Positions 34,226-46,203 are shown, numbered from the stretch's first letter. The stretch is DNA of 64,000 bases from Flaccisagitta enflata (GCA_965153355.1 OZ231127.1:35402001-35466000); one strand, 5' to 3'. Numbers and translations are program-made. The notes: generated by a model from the letters alone, not told the origin.

Positions 34226-34719
34226 GCGCAGAGGGACAGAGAAAGCCATCGAAAAAAAGGCCACAAAGTCTTATGGGCAGATAAACAGACGAACAAAAAA
34301 GTGTAGAGAAACTGTGAAAGAGGATGAGATAAGAGGAGAGAAAGTGACAAAAAGCCAGAAGGAAAATTTCATAAGGAGACAAGGACAGTTGGAGATTGTG
34401 ACACAGACAACAGCATGATACAGAAATTGGACAGAAATGTAGGGCTAGACAAGGAAAAAAAACTTATGAGAAGGGTTTCGCTTAATCCTGTTGCATGGAG
34501 GGACTCGACTCTGATCCTCCGCGCGCGTAGTCTTAATTCGGTGGCGAAATGAGGCGATTTGTCACGATGAATTTCAGCTCAAACTTGATGACAACTTTTC
34601 ATCATGGCTTCATGACGGCATTTCGCATTGGATTAATTTCCTTTTTTTTTCCTCTCTATTTCGTCTTGACTTGTTCAGTGTTGACAACATCTTGAATTGA
34701 TATCCTATTTCTCTCGCAG

Positions 34720-34923
34720 TTTTATGATATCTTCATGTTCTGCGTTCAAACCCCAGAACCACCAGAAAGCTCTTGTTCGAGAACTTTTTTAAGAGCCATT
34801 CAATCTGCCCAATCTCCAGTTGTACGAATGTTTACATACTGGCAGACACTCCATAGACTACTCAATATGGAAGCAAGGCAAGCAAAGGTCGATAGAGTGA
34901 ATGGTAACTGGTACGTTGGCTGA
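34720..34923 (+). CDS. Possible terminal coding exon, unrecognised protein
   Basis: A pyrimidine tract and CAG (TATTTCTCTCGCAG, ending 34719) look like a 3' splice site. From 34720 an in-frame, non-repetitive stretch of 67 codons begins F-Y-D-I-F-M-F-C-V-Q-T-P-E-P-P and ends R-V-N-G-N-W-Y-V-G before TGA. Its amino-acid composition is ordinary, unlike the repeat-derived frames around it. No ATG at the exon start is needed if it is internal or terminal. I do not recognise the family, no upstream exon could be linked, and no clear poly(A) signal was found. This is inference from the splice-like motif and frame. Confidence 0.25.
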   Translation, partial: FYDIFMFCVQTPEPPESSCSRTFLRAIQSAQSPVVRMFTYWQTLHRLLNMEARQAKVDRVNGNWYVG

Positions 34924-34929
34924 GGAAAG

Positions 34930-35340
34930 CATCTCAGCTAAATTTTGTTTTCTAAACATCGTTTTCTTGTGGTGCAAATACTAGAATATTCCACCTTTAG
35001 ACCAAGAGAAAAGCGAGAAAAAAAATATATCCTCTTTTTTTCTCTCATTTTATGATAAAAAACATGGCATATGGGCGAAAGCACCGTAACACACGACCTC
35101 GAAGCCGCTTCACGTGTGAGCAAATTTGCCAAATTTAAGGGAGCGTGGCAAAAAGGTTTTAGACGACTCATGTACAGTAAACTAGATATATGAATTAGTG
35201 CAACTAAGTTTCGGATGCTAATTGTACAGTGGACTACTTGTATCTTGCTTTCCCTTTCCATGTATTCTTTGTTTTCCGTACTCTCCTTCCTTTTCTTGTT
35301 GTCGTTGCTGCTGTTATCGTTGGTCTTTTGCGAGCTGTAG
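34930..35340. other. Gene-free stretch
   Basis: No coding evidence beyond short frames. Confidence 0.35.
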
Positions 35341-35354
35341 GTTATTTTGTTGTA

Positions 35355-35560
35355 GGTTGTTGTTGTTGTTGTCGTGGGTTGTTGTTGTCTGTTGTTGTTG
35401 TTGTTGTTGTTCTTCTTCTTCTTCTTCTTCTTCTTCTTCTTCTTCTTCTTCTTCTTCTTCTTCTTCTTCTTCTTCTTCTTCTTCTTCTTCTGCTTCTTCT
35501 GCTTCTTCCTCTACTTCTTCATCTTCTTCTTCTCCTTCTTCTTCTTCTTCCTCTTGTTTT
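35355..35560. repeat. (TTG)n then (TTC)n microsatellite
   Basis: Short GTT/TTG block followed by about 150 bp of TTC. Poly-Leu/Ser/Phe/Glu frames are artefacts. Confidence 0.95.
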
Positions 35561-35984
35561 CTTTTCTCCATTTTCTCTTCTTCCTCCTTTTCCTCTTCCC
35601 TCTTCCCTTTTCCTTTCTTCTTCCTCTCTCCTTGTATAAGCTCACGGAAATGGATGAACGATCCGGGAGAATCATAATCCGAGTCAAAAACAAAATATGA
35701 GGGAACAAGAAACTGTGAGGCATCAATTATGGATAGCAAGCCGATGGTGCCCTCCGGCGAATGAAGGATGAAGCACGTTTGCCAAGAAAAAAAAGAGGAA
35801 ACTCGGAGGAAAAAAAAGTACCGGGGTGACTAATCTTTTCCCATACTCCACCATGTAAATTTCTATGAACCATCCCCGCACTTTCGTGTTCCCTGTTTAT
35901 CATCCTTCCCGCGTCTGTCGCTCTATAAAGGATTTCGTAAAAAAAAGTAACATTGCACTACATCAATCCTATACGAGCGCCGGG

Positions 35985-36089
35985 CTAGGAAAAACGGATA
36001 AACGGCTATCGAAGTCGCGTGTGGGCGGACGGACCGACCGACTGACTGACTGACATAGCAGGCTTTAGAGGCGTGAGCGCGACTAAAAA
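35985..36089 (-). mobile_element. Family A element, short and diverged
   Basis: Left part CGGATAAACGGCTATCG and inner AGTCGCGTGTGGG; GGACCGACCGACTGACTG tract; right end AGGCGTGAGCGCGACTAAAAA. The CTGCCCC block is missing. Confidence 0.55.
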
Positions 36090-36300
36090 GCGGATTGTAA
36101 GAACGGTGAAGAAATAGATGATCATGTATAAAAATGACAATGGATATTATCATATTGGCTTAGCCTCTGGAAGTTCCTTCCGTCATGCGCTTATAAAAAG
36201 ATGAAATATAAGCGTACACAAAATCAAAAATGCAACAACGAACTTCGATCCACCGAACAAAACAGTTGCCACTGCGTAGAAAAGGAAAAAAAAAGCAAAA
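36090..36300. other. Short gene-free spacer
   Basis: Nothing recognisable between the family A copy and the CAA tract. Confidence 0.35.
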
Positions 36301-36490
<190 letters not shown>

Positions 36491-36499
36491 AACTCCCTC

Positions 36500-37270
36500 G
36501 GGGATGTAAGATGAGAAGCGGAAGCTAGCTTCAAATTAATTGGAGCACAAAAGGGGAGGCGCCATTTTGCAGAAGAGCGGAACAAATTTCGGGGCTCAGA
36601 ACTCAGACCGGGATGAAAGGGAGTTTTCGTCGTTATCATACGAAGAAATTAATCAAAACGAGGACGAAACTAATCTTAGTCAACACGAGAATTTCATGTT
36701 CTCGTGCCTTATACATAACTAAAATTGTGTCTGAGCCAGAGGCAGGAAAAAAGCCTTTCATCTAGCTCAAGACTCGAAATACACTATATGACCATTTCAT
36801 TTGCGTGCGGGTGGGCAGGATGAGTGGCAGGATGAGTTGGGTATAGTGAGGGATATTGTTCCACTTGTCATAAAGGGCAATTGTGTATCTATAGAGGCCA
36901 AAAAATCTCACGAACATCTGGACAGTTAAATAGTGTACCGACCGACAAGCCAGCAAACCAACTGATGGACTCGTGGACTGATACGAGCTCGGTGTGTCTT
37001 GCGTGGACCTATTTTTATGTAAAAGCCGGAAGGGGCAATATTCATAAATTTTGAGAATTGTGGACCGTTATTCCTTCCAAAATGTGTTAGGCGGTGACGG
37101 GCCACAAAAAAGGCTCCTAAAATTTGCATCTGTAAGGTGTAAATCAATCTCAGCATTTCTACAGCACCCTTGCTTGTTTGGGCTGCTTCTTTACAGCACC
37201 CTTACTTGATTAGGCTGCTTCTTTGGGTTGTCAGCCCGTTCCAGTGCCATGCCTATCTTAAGTTAGTTAC
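36500..37270. other. Gene-free stretch with a decayed family A fragment
   Basis: About 36795-36975 has TGCGTGCGGGTGGGCAGG and, further right, GTACCGACCGACAAGCC and an AACCAACTGATGGACT tract, consistent with a worn family A copy on the minus strand. Both ends are unclear. No gene seen. Confidence 0.35.
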
Positions 37271-37272
37271 AT

Positions 37273-37274
<2 letters not shown>

Positions 37275-37324
<50 letters not shown>
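37275..37324. repeat. (GA)n microsatellite, followed by GACTGACT units
   Basis: About 50 bp GA, then an irregular GACTGACT/GACAGACA region to about 37435. Confidence 0.9.
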
Positions 37325-37327
<3 letters not shown>

Positions 37328-37439
37328 CGCTTTGTGGACTGACTGATTGACTGACTGAATGACTGACTGACTGACTAACTGACAGTGGGACAGACAGACT
37401 TACTAACCCACAGACACAGACAGACAGACGGACAGAAAT

Positions 37440-38315
37440 TGAAAAAAGTTAGACATTGGCACAGAAAGGGATAGAGAAAGCGGCTTTGCGACTTGGCCCG
37501 GAGGCAGAGGGAAAAAGCCAAAGAGAGTAGAATTTAAATTCAGGCCATATTTGCCACTTGCATTAATCCACGATGAGAGATGGTACTCTGAGCCCCCTGG
37601 AAGAAGACTTGAAAAAAGAAAGAAAGTTTTTTCTCTCTATCTTCGGCAGGAGTAAAAAAAGGTGATGAAATATCAAAAAAAAAAATGAAAGAGAAATGAT
37701 CACTCTGAGATGGAAATGAAGAGAGTAATTAGAGAGGTCGAATTAAGGTCGAGGGATAAGATCACGCTTCAATTGCGCGTGGATGGATAATGTACTGGGC
37801 TGGGTCAGTGTTGTAGGAGCCAGTTCGGTCATTGAACAAAGGCAATTATGTGATGCAAAGGATCGCTCGCAAATATCTGAATGGCCAAAAAAAGTCTTAG
37901 TGGGGGATGTTGTTTTACTTGTCATATCCACAGACAGACCAATGGACCGATTAATAGACAAGCCGACATGGCCGGTTTTACAATAACGCGATAAAAGAAA
38001 GAGCGAATATAGCCCTAGAAGACTGACAGACTCTTGAGATTGATCGAGCGCGCTTACAGGCATACAGCAAATAGAACCAACGAAGCTGCAAAGGTGAAGC
38101 AGTAGCTCATCGAGATAAGGTGATATAACACATAAGTTCATAACCAGAGGTGGACTATACTGAGTTCCGAGTTGATTCGTGACCTTTGTTAGGAATTGGA
38201 AGACTAGGTCTAAGACACCAGTTAGGTACCCACCCCATCTCTTCACACCAGCAAGGTCGTGCCTACTCTGGGAGAAAAACAAGGGAAATTCTCATGCACA
38301 AGAGGAGAGGGACAA
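37440..38315. other. Gene-free stretch
   Basis: A 179-residue minus-strand frame (37743-38282) has no domain and overlaps a family A-like CCATTGGTCTGTCTGTGG remnant near 37935, so I do not call it a gene. Confidence 0.35.
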
Positions 38316-38319
38316 TGAC

Positions 38320-38320
<1 letters not shown>

Positions 38321-38373
<53 letters not shown>
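38321..38373. repeat. (GA)n microsatellite
   Basis: About 52 bp of GA. Confidence 0.9.
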
Positions 38374-38378
<5 letters not shown>

Positions 38379-38379
38379 T

Positions 38380-39760
38380 TGGTACTATCCGACATCAGAT
38401 AAACAGACAGACAGATGCAACAAAACAAACTTGCTGCTACGATTCAACGATCGCCATCATTCATTGCAGGATTTCAATGAAACGTTAACTATGTTGATTA
38501 ACAATTCTACTCTTGGCCAGTCGGTTCATGACTTAGAATAACATTGGTAGCGACAAACAGACAGTCGGAAATAAAGCCAAGTGAGAAGACAAAAAGAGAA
38601 AAGAAAGAAAGTTCCCACACAGCGTTCATAGACACAGAAGGGCTGAGCAAGATAAAAAGAAACTCTTTTTACTCAAGAGCCGACATGGAATATAATGAAA
38701 AATGGAAAATTAAATTTTCAAGCGAGCCTTACGTGTGAAGAGAGGTCGAAGACTCGGAAACAAGGAAAATGGCAGAGGAAAGGATGAGGAAAGGGGGGGG
38801 GTTGAGAAATGGAATAAGTCGGGAGCAACATACGGAACGGAAATCAAGGGTATCGAGGGCAAGAACGTCTAGAGTAGCGAAGAGGAGAGATATCGGTGCA
38901 GAACTGCAGATGTAGGGAATCAAACAGAATACGGTGGAATGCATCAGCGCGGGGGGGGGGGGGGGGAGGGGAGTGAAATGAAAGAATGAAATCGGAGGGA
39001 CTGAAGGAAAGGAGAATGTGGGGATGACGAAGCCAAAGTGAAAGAGTGGAAAATGGTTCAGGATCAGGAAATTGGAAAGGGAAGGGGAGCGAAGATGAGG
39101 AGAAAAGATGAGTAAGAAGATGAAGCGCGGAGATGAAGAGCCGCCTAAAGTGTCCTATGAGGAATATTAACGTTTTTTGGAAGAAAGGTTTTAGACATTT
39201 AATTTTCAGCCATTGAATCACATATATAGTTTGGTATTCGGGTTAAGGAGGAAATCAAAACATGTCATTTCCATGAGGGTTTTACAAAAAAAGTTCAAGT
39301 TATGTCAATCAAGAGCTGCAAATAGCATCGTCAAATGATATCATGCAAATTCTAGGTTTTCATTAAATTCAAATTTTTTGATTAAACCATTTTATTTGAC
39401 ACGAGGTTTTGCGACTTTTCACTGCTGCCACCGACTGTATCTTGGTACTGTGGACTCATTTTTGTCCGTCAGCGATACAAGAACCTGAGATTTGATACTT
39501 TCTTGCATTTTGGATGGTAAAGAAGATTAAAAGAAGTTTCTTTTGTCTCACTATCTGCACTTTTCATGTCAAAATCAGCCAAAATCTTTCATTTCATTTT
39601 TTGCATATCACTTTCTGGGAGCCACACATTTTCCCGGGGTCGAAAATCCGTCCCGGTTTGGGAAAATACTATATCTAAGCTCTCTCTGTGTCAAATTTCA
39701 GCGTACTGAATACATCAGTTATTCCGTTGGTGTTATTATGGCATTATCGTCCCAAATAGG
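38380..39760. other. Gene-free stretch with a G-run
   Basis: Purine-rich DNA, a G-run of about 17 at 38950-38967, and AT-rich sequence after 39170. No gene recognised. Confidence 0.35.
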
Positions 39761-40286
39761 GGAACGACGTATCAAAACTCCTAGTATGCAGCAGTTTCAA
39801 AACGTCCAAAAAACCATTCATGCATACAACAACGTCCTTTTGTGGTTATAATCTGGGGTTTCAAAACGCAGGCATAGTTGCCGTTTTGAAACCGCGTTTT
39901 TTGGGAGTATCAAAACTGCATAAAAAGGGCTTTTGAAAACATGACTAAATGACATTTCTTTCTCACTTCTAGCCATTTTTTTTTTTTTCGTTTTAAAACT
40001 GAAGAAATGAGCTTTTTCAAACAGTGGCAGTGGCAGTGGCAGTAAAATTATGAAATATGAAATCGCCCTTCCCATAAGCAATTTTTTTGCAGTTTTGAAA
40101 CTGTAAAAAAGTTGCTTGTAAAAACGTTTCATAAATTCAATTTTTTGCAGTTTCAAAACTTCAATTTTTTGCAGTTTCAAAACTGTGAAAAATAAGCTTT
40201 TTGTAACGTCCTTCAAAGTAGTAAAACATTACACATTAGCAAAGTCAAATAAAATACAAGTGACATGGAGTCACAATTCACATCAA

Positions 40287-40327
40287 TTCAATTGCAAACT
40301 GACACTGACACTGACACTGACACTGAC
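40287..40327. repeat. (ACTGAC)n short tandem repeat
   Basis: About six units of a 6-bp repeat. Confidence 0.85.
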
Positions 40328-40410
40328 AATCTGGTGTTTTTGCGACTATAAGTATAACCATTTATATTGACTTCTTTTGGTAAGCAGATTGCTTTTGGGG
40401 TAGATAAAAT

Positions 40411-41453
40411 AGTCGCTAAAGCATTAGATGGTTGTGATTGTAGTTGAGGGAGAGAGCGGGGCAGCGGACCCAAAGAGGTCGATGACCTATGCTTTCAGTT
40501 TCACACATATAGGGAATTTTCTCCTCCTCCTCCTCCTCTTCCACCCCCCTTCCCCCAAGCTCTAGGCCCTTATCTCAGCCTCGAGGCCCATATCTCAGCC
40601 TCGAGGTCAAAATCCCAGTCTCAAGGCCCAAATCCCGAAAGGCTGAAATTTGGGCCTTGGGGTTGGCTTTGGGCCTTGAGGTTGGAATTTGGGCCTCATG
40701 TCCGGGATTTGGGCCTCGAGGCTGGGATAAAAGCCTCAAGGCGGGGATATGGGCCTTGAGGTTGGGGGAAGGGGGATACGAAGGAGAAGAAGAAGGAGGA
40801 GGAGAAAATTCCCCATACGGTGAACAAGCTCAAGTGGGGGAAAGTAAAAGCTTAGGATTCCGAAACTGCCAGAGTACTATGTTTCATCTTTTGCAGTGTT
40901 GTAGAAAATTACCTGACATTTGATATAAGCCAAAGCTGAGGTCATTAGCTCAAATACTTCAGAGGATATATGAGAATCTTTGAAATGTCCAAAATTAGGA
41001 ATATCTCAAAAAGCAACTTTCAGACTTGAGTGCTTTGAAACTGGTAAATGGTGTTGCTTTATTCTTCAATCAATTATTGAACCAAATGTTGCATTTTTGG
41101 CTTCTACCTGAAGCACCATGAATGCCTTTTAGGTTTTTTTATCCAACTTGATGTAGTCATGCTATTTTCTTCTCCGCAACTTGAGTTAGATTTAAAATCA
41201 ATGAGCAATTTTTTGATGTTAGAGAGGAACCTTCACATTTTTGGTCATATCTTTTTAGCTGTTTCAATTTTTTTATTTTGACCAACCAAAGCAAGAGAGA
41301 CAAATGTCAGGCAGTTCCCTACCAGGAACAACTTTCAAATTATAAATATCTCAAGTTATTTAGGCGTAATTAGCTTTTACTTTCCCCCACTTGAGGTTGT
41401 TCACCCTGTATGTATGAAAGCATAAGTCATCAACCCCTTTGAGGCTGCTGGCC
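40411..41453 (-). mobile_element. Family D element interrupted by a mariner-like MITE
   Basis: The 5' end is on the right: TTTTTGGCCAGCAGCCTCAA on the minus strand. The interior has AGCCTCGAGGCCC-type monomers that switch orientation near 40645. The second arm lies at 40459-40530, and the tail on the left reads, on the minus strand, CATCTAATGCTTTAGCGACT, as in the copy at 58753. A MITE (40818-41408) splits the 5' arm; joining its flanks restores a sequence complementary to the other arm. Confidence 0.75.
40818..41408. mobile_element. Mariner-like MITE nested in a D element
   Basis: Inverted ends of about 36 bp: CGGTGAACAAGCTCAAGTGG on the left and CCACTTGAGGTTGTTCACCC then TG on the right, each flanked by TA (40816-40817, 41409-41410). 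Removing the element and one TA leaves CCCCATATGTATG, which matches the intact opposite arm (CACACATATAGGG), so the insertion and TA duplication are directly supported. About 590 bp, no transposase. Confidence 0.8.
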
Positions 41454-41894
41454 AAAAAGATGTCTTTCAGATTCAGTTTTATGGAAAACCAAGAGTAGCG
41501 CGCGTATTAGCCAGTCAGTGAGGGCTAACGGGGCCATCTTCCATTTATTTCAGTTTGGGTAAAGTTAGGGAAATTGTTCCATCTAGCATATAACCTTGTT
41601 TCAATTTTTAAACACATTTTTTCTTAGTTTCAATACTTCAATTTTTTGCGTTTTCAAAATGGTAAAAAAGGTGATAAGATCACAAAGATATTTAGATTTT
41701 TTCCCTTGCTGGCTGTAACTTTAGCGCTGTTTTAAAGCGTTTTGAAACGCAAATATATAATGGTTTTAAAACTTTAGAATTGCAAAATTTTGAAACGGCA
41801 ACTATGCCTCAAAATTCGTTTCAAAAGTTGCGCATACTTGTGGTTTTAAAACGACAATATAAGATCGTTTAAAACTGCATAAGAACGCCCGTTT

Positions 41895-42155
41895 CAAAAC
41901 GGCTTTTATAGGCATTTTTGTGACAAAAGTTCATAATCTTTGTTACAATAATCCAGTTTTTTGCATTTTTGAAACGATTTTTGGCGGTTTAATATGTTAT
42001 AAAGGAACGCTACGGAATATCTCGAATACATTATTTCTGTCAATTTTGCTCATTTTTCTAGTTCGCTTAATTATATCAGGGGTGTTAGAAACGTACGGTC
42101 AGGATGCCCTGACCCAAACGCAAATCATTATTGGTATTTCACATTTCATTCAGTT
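41895..42155. other. Gene-free spacer
   Basis: Short frames only; nothing recognised. Confidence 0.35.
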
Positions 42156-42158
42156 TTT

Positions 42159-42373
42159 AGTCGCGTGCATGCAACTCTGCAACCTGCTATGTCTGTTGGT
42201 GTGTCTATCGGTCGGTCGGTGAGTCGGTTCGTCAGTGTTCCTTAGTTTTTTTGGCATTAAAGGGTGGTTATTACATCACAGCCCCTCCCCAAATTATTCT
42301 TTAATCTTTTCATCATTTCCCCTGGTCCCCTGCCCACCCACACACGACTTGGGTAGCCATGTATCCAGCCTTG
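42159..42373 (+). mobile_element. Family A element, about 215 bp
   Basis: TTTTT precedes AGTCGCGTGCATGCAACT; CGGTCGGTCGGTGAGTCGG tract; CAGCCCCTCCCC; inner repeat CCACACACGACT; end GTAGCCATGTATCCAGCCTTG before TTAAG. Confidence 0.7.
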
Positions 42374-42379
42374 TTAAGT

Positions 42380-42975
42380 GCAGCCTTGCTTATCTCTACT
42401 AGTTAGAATTTTGATCAGTCTCACGGTCAGTGTGAAGGTAATTTTGGACTTTTAGATTCAATGTGTGCAATATCTACTCTTTTGTTTCAAAACACACTAT
42501 GTAGCTATGAAGTTCAAGCTTATGCATGTCGCAACAGCGCATCTTTTCCTGCTTTATTTGGATCTTATAGGTTTAACAAGGATGAAAATATAATGGGTCA
42601 TCATTCAAAACGTCGCTATTTACTTTGACAATTGCCTACGTTTTTGATAGTGACCTGTTATTGAATCATCATTAGTGATTTATATGGCTGCACCGTTTAT
42701 TCAACCAGGCCTTGTTTCCCAACTAATTTCGAAAAAAAGGGGAAAAACGATAAAGGGGCAATCATAAGCTGATTACCACGCTATTTTCCCGTCTTTTATG
42801 TTGGTAATTAGTTAAACTCGAGTTTCGAGAATAATTGGGGTAAACAACGCGGAATTCTAATAGAATTGAACAAAAACAATGGAAAAAAAAAGAACAAAAA
42901 AGGACTTGAAAAACAAAACACACAACGTGGGGGTTACAATTTCTTTGCGGACGAGTGGGCAGGGGCATACCACAC
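42380..42975. other. Gene-free stretch
   Basis: AT-rich, no domain-bearing frame. Confidence 0.35.
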
Positions 42976-42980
42976 ATACA

Positions 42981-42984
42981 TACA

Positions 42985-43083
<99 letters not shown>

Positions 43084-43085
43084 AC
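42981..43085. repeat. (CA)n microsatellite
   Basis: About 100 bp of CA, preceded by GGACGAGTGGGCAGGGGC, a fragment of the family A interior (about 42949-42967). Confidence 0.95.
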
Positions 43086-43189
43086 GACGGTCCGACGGTT
43101 CCTCTTTGAGATTCGAGTCCGCGACTGAAAATATACAGATGCAGATTGCTTGAACTGGAGGAATGAACGAGGAGCAGCAATCAGAAACC

Positions 43190-43375
43190 TGAAACAAGAA
43201 ACTAGAAACAAGAAACTAGAAACTAGCAACTAGAAGCAACTAGGAGCAGCAATCAGAAACTAGAAACAAAAAACTAGAAACAAGAAACAAGAAACAAGAA
43301 ACAAGAAACAAGAAACAAGATACAAGATACAAGAAACAAGAAACAAGAAACAAGAAACAAGAAACAAGAAACCAA
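43190..43375. repeat. (GAAACAA)n minisatellite
   Basis: Heptamer GAAACAA with ACTAGAAACTAG variants at the left edge; the FLVSCFLFLVSC frame on the opposite strand is an artefact. Confidence 0.9.
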
Positions 43376-43379
43376 AAAA

Positions 43380-43910
43380 GTTAACGGGTGAATTTTTTGA
43401 TGATGCAGGGGCAAAATGACAGTTAATAGGTATGTATACTTTACATTCATTAATGAATAACTATCTGAACGAATTCCTAACGAATTTTGGCATGCACATT
43501 CTTGTTTTTTTTTCTGCAATACTGTAAGATTCACTATAAGTTTTAAAAAATTGATAGCAAAAGGCACAAAAAATGAGAAAAAGTCAGAAGAGAAGGTAAG
43601 CAAACGTAAAAACAACGAAAGAGCTAAAAGAAGATGATGACGATAATGACGATGATGACGATGATGATGCAAAAGAAATGGAACCGCCTGGGTTGAAAAG
43701 AAGAAATGAGAAAAAAGAAGAAAATAGTTAAAGAGATGAAAGAAAATGTGAAAGATCTGTAATAGAATTGGAGCCACACAGGTTGAAGGAAAAAAAAAGG
43801 CTGGAAGGAAAAAAGATGAGAAAGACGCACCAAGACGCGGATGGTCTGTAATAAAGGTTGAGTCGTAAGCAAAAAGAAAAAAAAAAAAAAGAGGGGGAAA
43901 AGGTGGGGGG
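43380..43910. other. Gene-free purine-rich stretch
   Basis: GATGATGACGATAATGACGA patch near 43635; nothing coding. Confidence 0.35.
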
Positions 43911-43913
43911 GAT

Positions 43914-43962
43914 ACTGGTAGTGGTAGTGGTAGTGGTAGTGGTAGTGGTAGTGGTAGTGGAA
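43914..43962. repeat. (GGTAGT)n short tandem repeat
   Basis: About eight 6-bp units. Confidence 0.9.
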
Positions 43963-44186
43963 GAGATGTTGGTACATACTACATAGTACATAATAGATCG
44001 GAAGAAAGAAGGTAAAAAGTGAGAGCCAATTACAGTTCCTAATGACTGACCGTGTCAGAAAAAGAGTTTTAAAAGTTTCATCTATCTCCCCCGCAACTAT
44101 CACAAAAACAATTTTTCTCCCCAAAAATATACCCTTAGAATAAAAGAATCTTACAAAAGAGAACCAAAATTGCTAAAAGCACAAAA

Positions 44187-44359
44187 CAAGGCCGGATACA
44201 CGGCCAATACCAGTCGCGGACGGGTGGGCAGGGGCGGAAATGCGCGTTTTCACACTTTCCAACTCGATCACCACGGACCGACCAACCGACCAATCAACCG
44301 ACCAACCAACGGACGGACGGACAAAGCCACTTATAGAGTCGCTTGTCCGCGACTAAAAA
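44187..44359 (-). mobile_element. Family A element, GGAC subfamily
   Basis: Nearly identical to the copy inside the Helentron-like ORF. On the minus strand: AGTCGCGGACAAGCGACT, CTATAAGTGGCTTTGTCCG, a CCGT/GGTTGGTCGG tract, GTCCGCGACTGG, GGCCGTGTATCCGGCCTTG. Reference copy for the subfamily. Confidence 0.85.
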
Positions 44360-44364
44360 GTTGA

Positions 44365-44920
44365 AGAGACAAATGAAGAACGCAGGGATTAAGAACATCA
44401 CCAAAAAAAAAAGGTAATTCTGGTCTGAAGACGACAACCAATCAAAGTTAAGCAGTACAAATTAAGAAGAATGAATGAAATGGGAAGAAATACTTCTCCA
44501 TCGAAAAATTGATAAGGGACGAAAATTAAAAAAGATGGCACTGTCAGTCAATTGCAGAGCTAACCAGGGGCAAAAAAAAACCGTACATGGCGGTTTTTGA
44601 TACCTTTGACCGGCTTGGTTTCAATGAAAACCTTAAATATTGGTGACCATTAGAAAGATATTCGAAAGTTCTTCAAATCTAGACCAAGCAGAAAGTTGTG
44701 GCTCAACTCGTTTAGAAATGGCAAAAGTTTGAAGCAAGCATCCCCATAATCTGTCAATTGAAGGGATTCAGTACTTTTAGTTCTGTCTCTAAAAGCATGA
44801 AAAAAATATTTGACAAAAGGAAACTAAAAAAAATTTAAGAGAGAATGAAAATATAACTTATTATCTACAAAATGGCGCCAAGCAGACCTTTTCATGTTTA
44901 TCCGTTTAGAAATAACAGGG
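44365..44920. other. Gene-free stretch
   Basis: No coding evidence. Confidence 0.35.
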
Positions 44921-44924
44921 TGAG

Positions 44925-45519
44925 CAAAAAATTTTGCACAGACATATGAGTACAGAAACAGCATTTTCAGGTGTCTTGAAAAAGTGAAATTTGGATCATA
45001 ACCCCACAACTAGTTCTATTGCACAGTAGTATGGGCCGTTATTCATTTTTCCAATTGCTGTTCCCATCAGAAGGCATCAAAGTTGAACCGGATAGTCAGA
45101 TTTTGCAAGAATTTTACCGGCCTATCTTGAAAAGATGGAATCTCCCCTTAATCTAGTGTTTTTCGCATGCATGGCGTCCCCTGCTAGACATTGTCATAAA
45201 AGACATGTTACCTTGATGTCAGATAGTCATACCAACTGATGATTGGGTCAGCGGGATCAAAATTATCTGACAAAATGAAGAAAAACTGATGCCACTTGAT
45301 CAAGGTAACAGTCAAAATCATGACATATGAACTGCATGTGACCATCATAATAATTCATTTTCCAGACCTCATATTTAGCCTATAGCCACCAGTAATGGCT
45401 CATTAGTATTCTAAATTACCAAAATAAAGTATTTGATTCATGTCATAATGATATTTGACCTGCATTGTAATATTTTCCATGCTTTATCAGAGTTGTGCAA
45501 AATTTTTCGCTCACCCTGT
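44925..45519. mobile_element. Mariner-like MITE, about 595 bp
   Basis: Inverted ends ACAGGGTGAGCAAAAAATTT and AATTTTTCGCTCACCCTGT, with TA on each side (44923-44924 and 45520-45521). Inner GCACA/TGTGC extends the repeat. No transposase. Same terminal motif and length as 19109-19696. Confidence 0.75.
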
Positions 45520-45524
45520 TAGCA

Positions 45525-46195
45525 ATCAAACAGAGATATTTAGTCCATGAATTCAAGTTAGTAAATAACGTCATATTTGGCAGATTTCAATTTGATACTT
45601 TTTTTTTTAAATCAACACAACTTCTAGAGTTTTCAAGTTAGAATTTTGTACAACGACTCAAATCAAAGATTTTTCGAAGCTCTTTAAAATGGTCCCAGAT
45701 CTTATGTACTTTCTCAAAAGCAGCACCCAGTTATCGTAGAAATAAGCAATGTACAATTTTTTTTTTTTTTTTTTTTTTTTGCTCATGGTTACTCATTGAG
45801 TTGCTATGTCGGTCCGTCCGTCTGCCTGGGTTTCTGCGCCTTTTGATTTAATGAAACTAGCGAGACTGCGATCATATCTCAAAAACAGTAGAGAGAAGGA
45901 AAGTGGGGGAAAAGGGAAAACATGAGAAAACATAATAAAGAAAAGAGAAAAGAGGAGTAAAAAGGGAAGAGCGTTTCAACTGCAGGAGGGATGCGAATAA
46001 AGTGATAAGAAAGGAAAGGAGAGAAAGGATGATCCCGAATGAGGTGAAAAGAAAGGAAAGGAGAGAAAGGATGCGGATGATCCCGAATGCGGTGAAGAGA
46101 AAAGGATAGCAAGGATATGGAGAGAAAGGAAAGAAAGAAAGGAAAGAAAGAAAGGATGAGCAAGGCGGGGAGAAAGGAAAGTAAGAAAATGAAGA
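45525..46195. other. Gene-free stretch with poly-T and purine-rich repeats
   Basis: A T-run of about 22 (45759-45780), a GTCGGTCCGTCCGTCTG remnant near 45809, and AAAGGAAAGGAGAGAAAGGA repeats to 46195, including a duplicated GGATGATCCCGAATG.GGTGA block. Confidence 0.5.
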
Positions 46196-46203
46196 GAAAG
46201 GAA

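Larger units (their letters stand above)
39765..41890. mobile_element. Foldback region with GTTTTGAAAC-rich arms
   Basis: Two arms (about 39765-40200 and 41600-41890) are roughly inverted: GGCATAGTTGCCGTTTTGAA on the left matches the reverse complement of the stretch around 41790-41815. Each arm holds eight or more copies of the near-palindrome GTTTTGAAAC/GTTTCAAAAC. The loop of about 1.4 kb contains a family D element, which itself contains a mariner-like MITE. No coding capacity. Confidence 0.5.

Noticed and set aside
37743-38282. 179-residue minus-strand frame
   Set aside because: No domain, no codon signal, and part of it overlaps a decayed family A tract.
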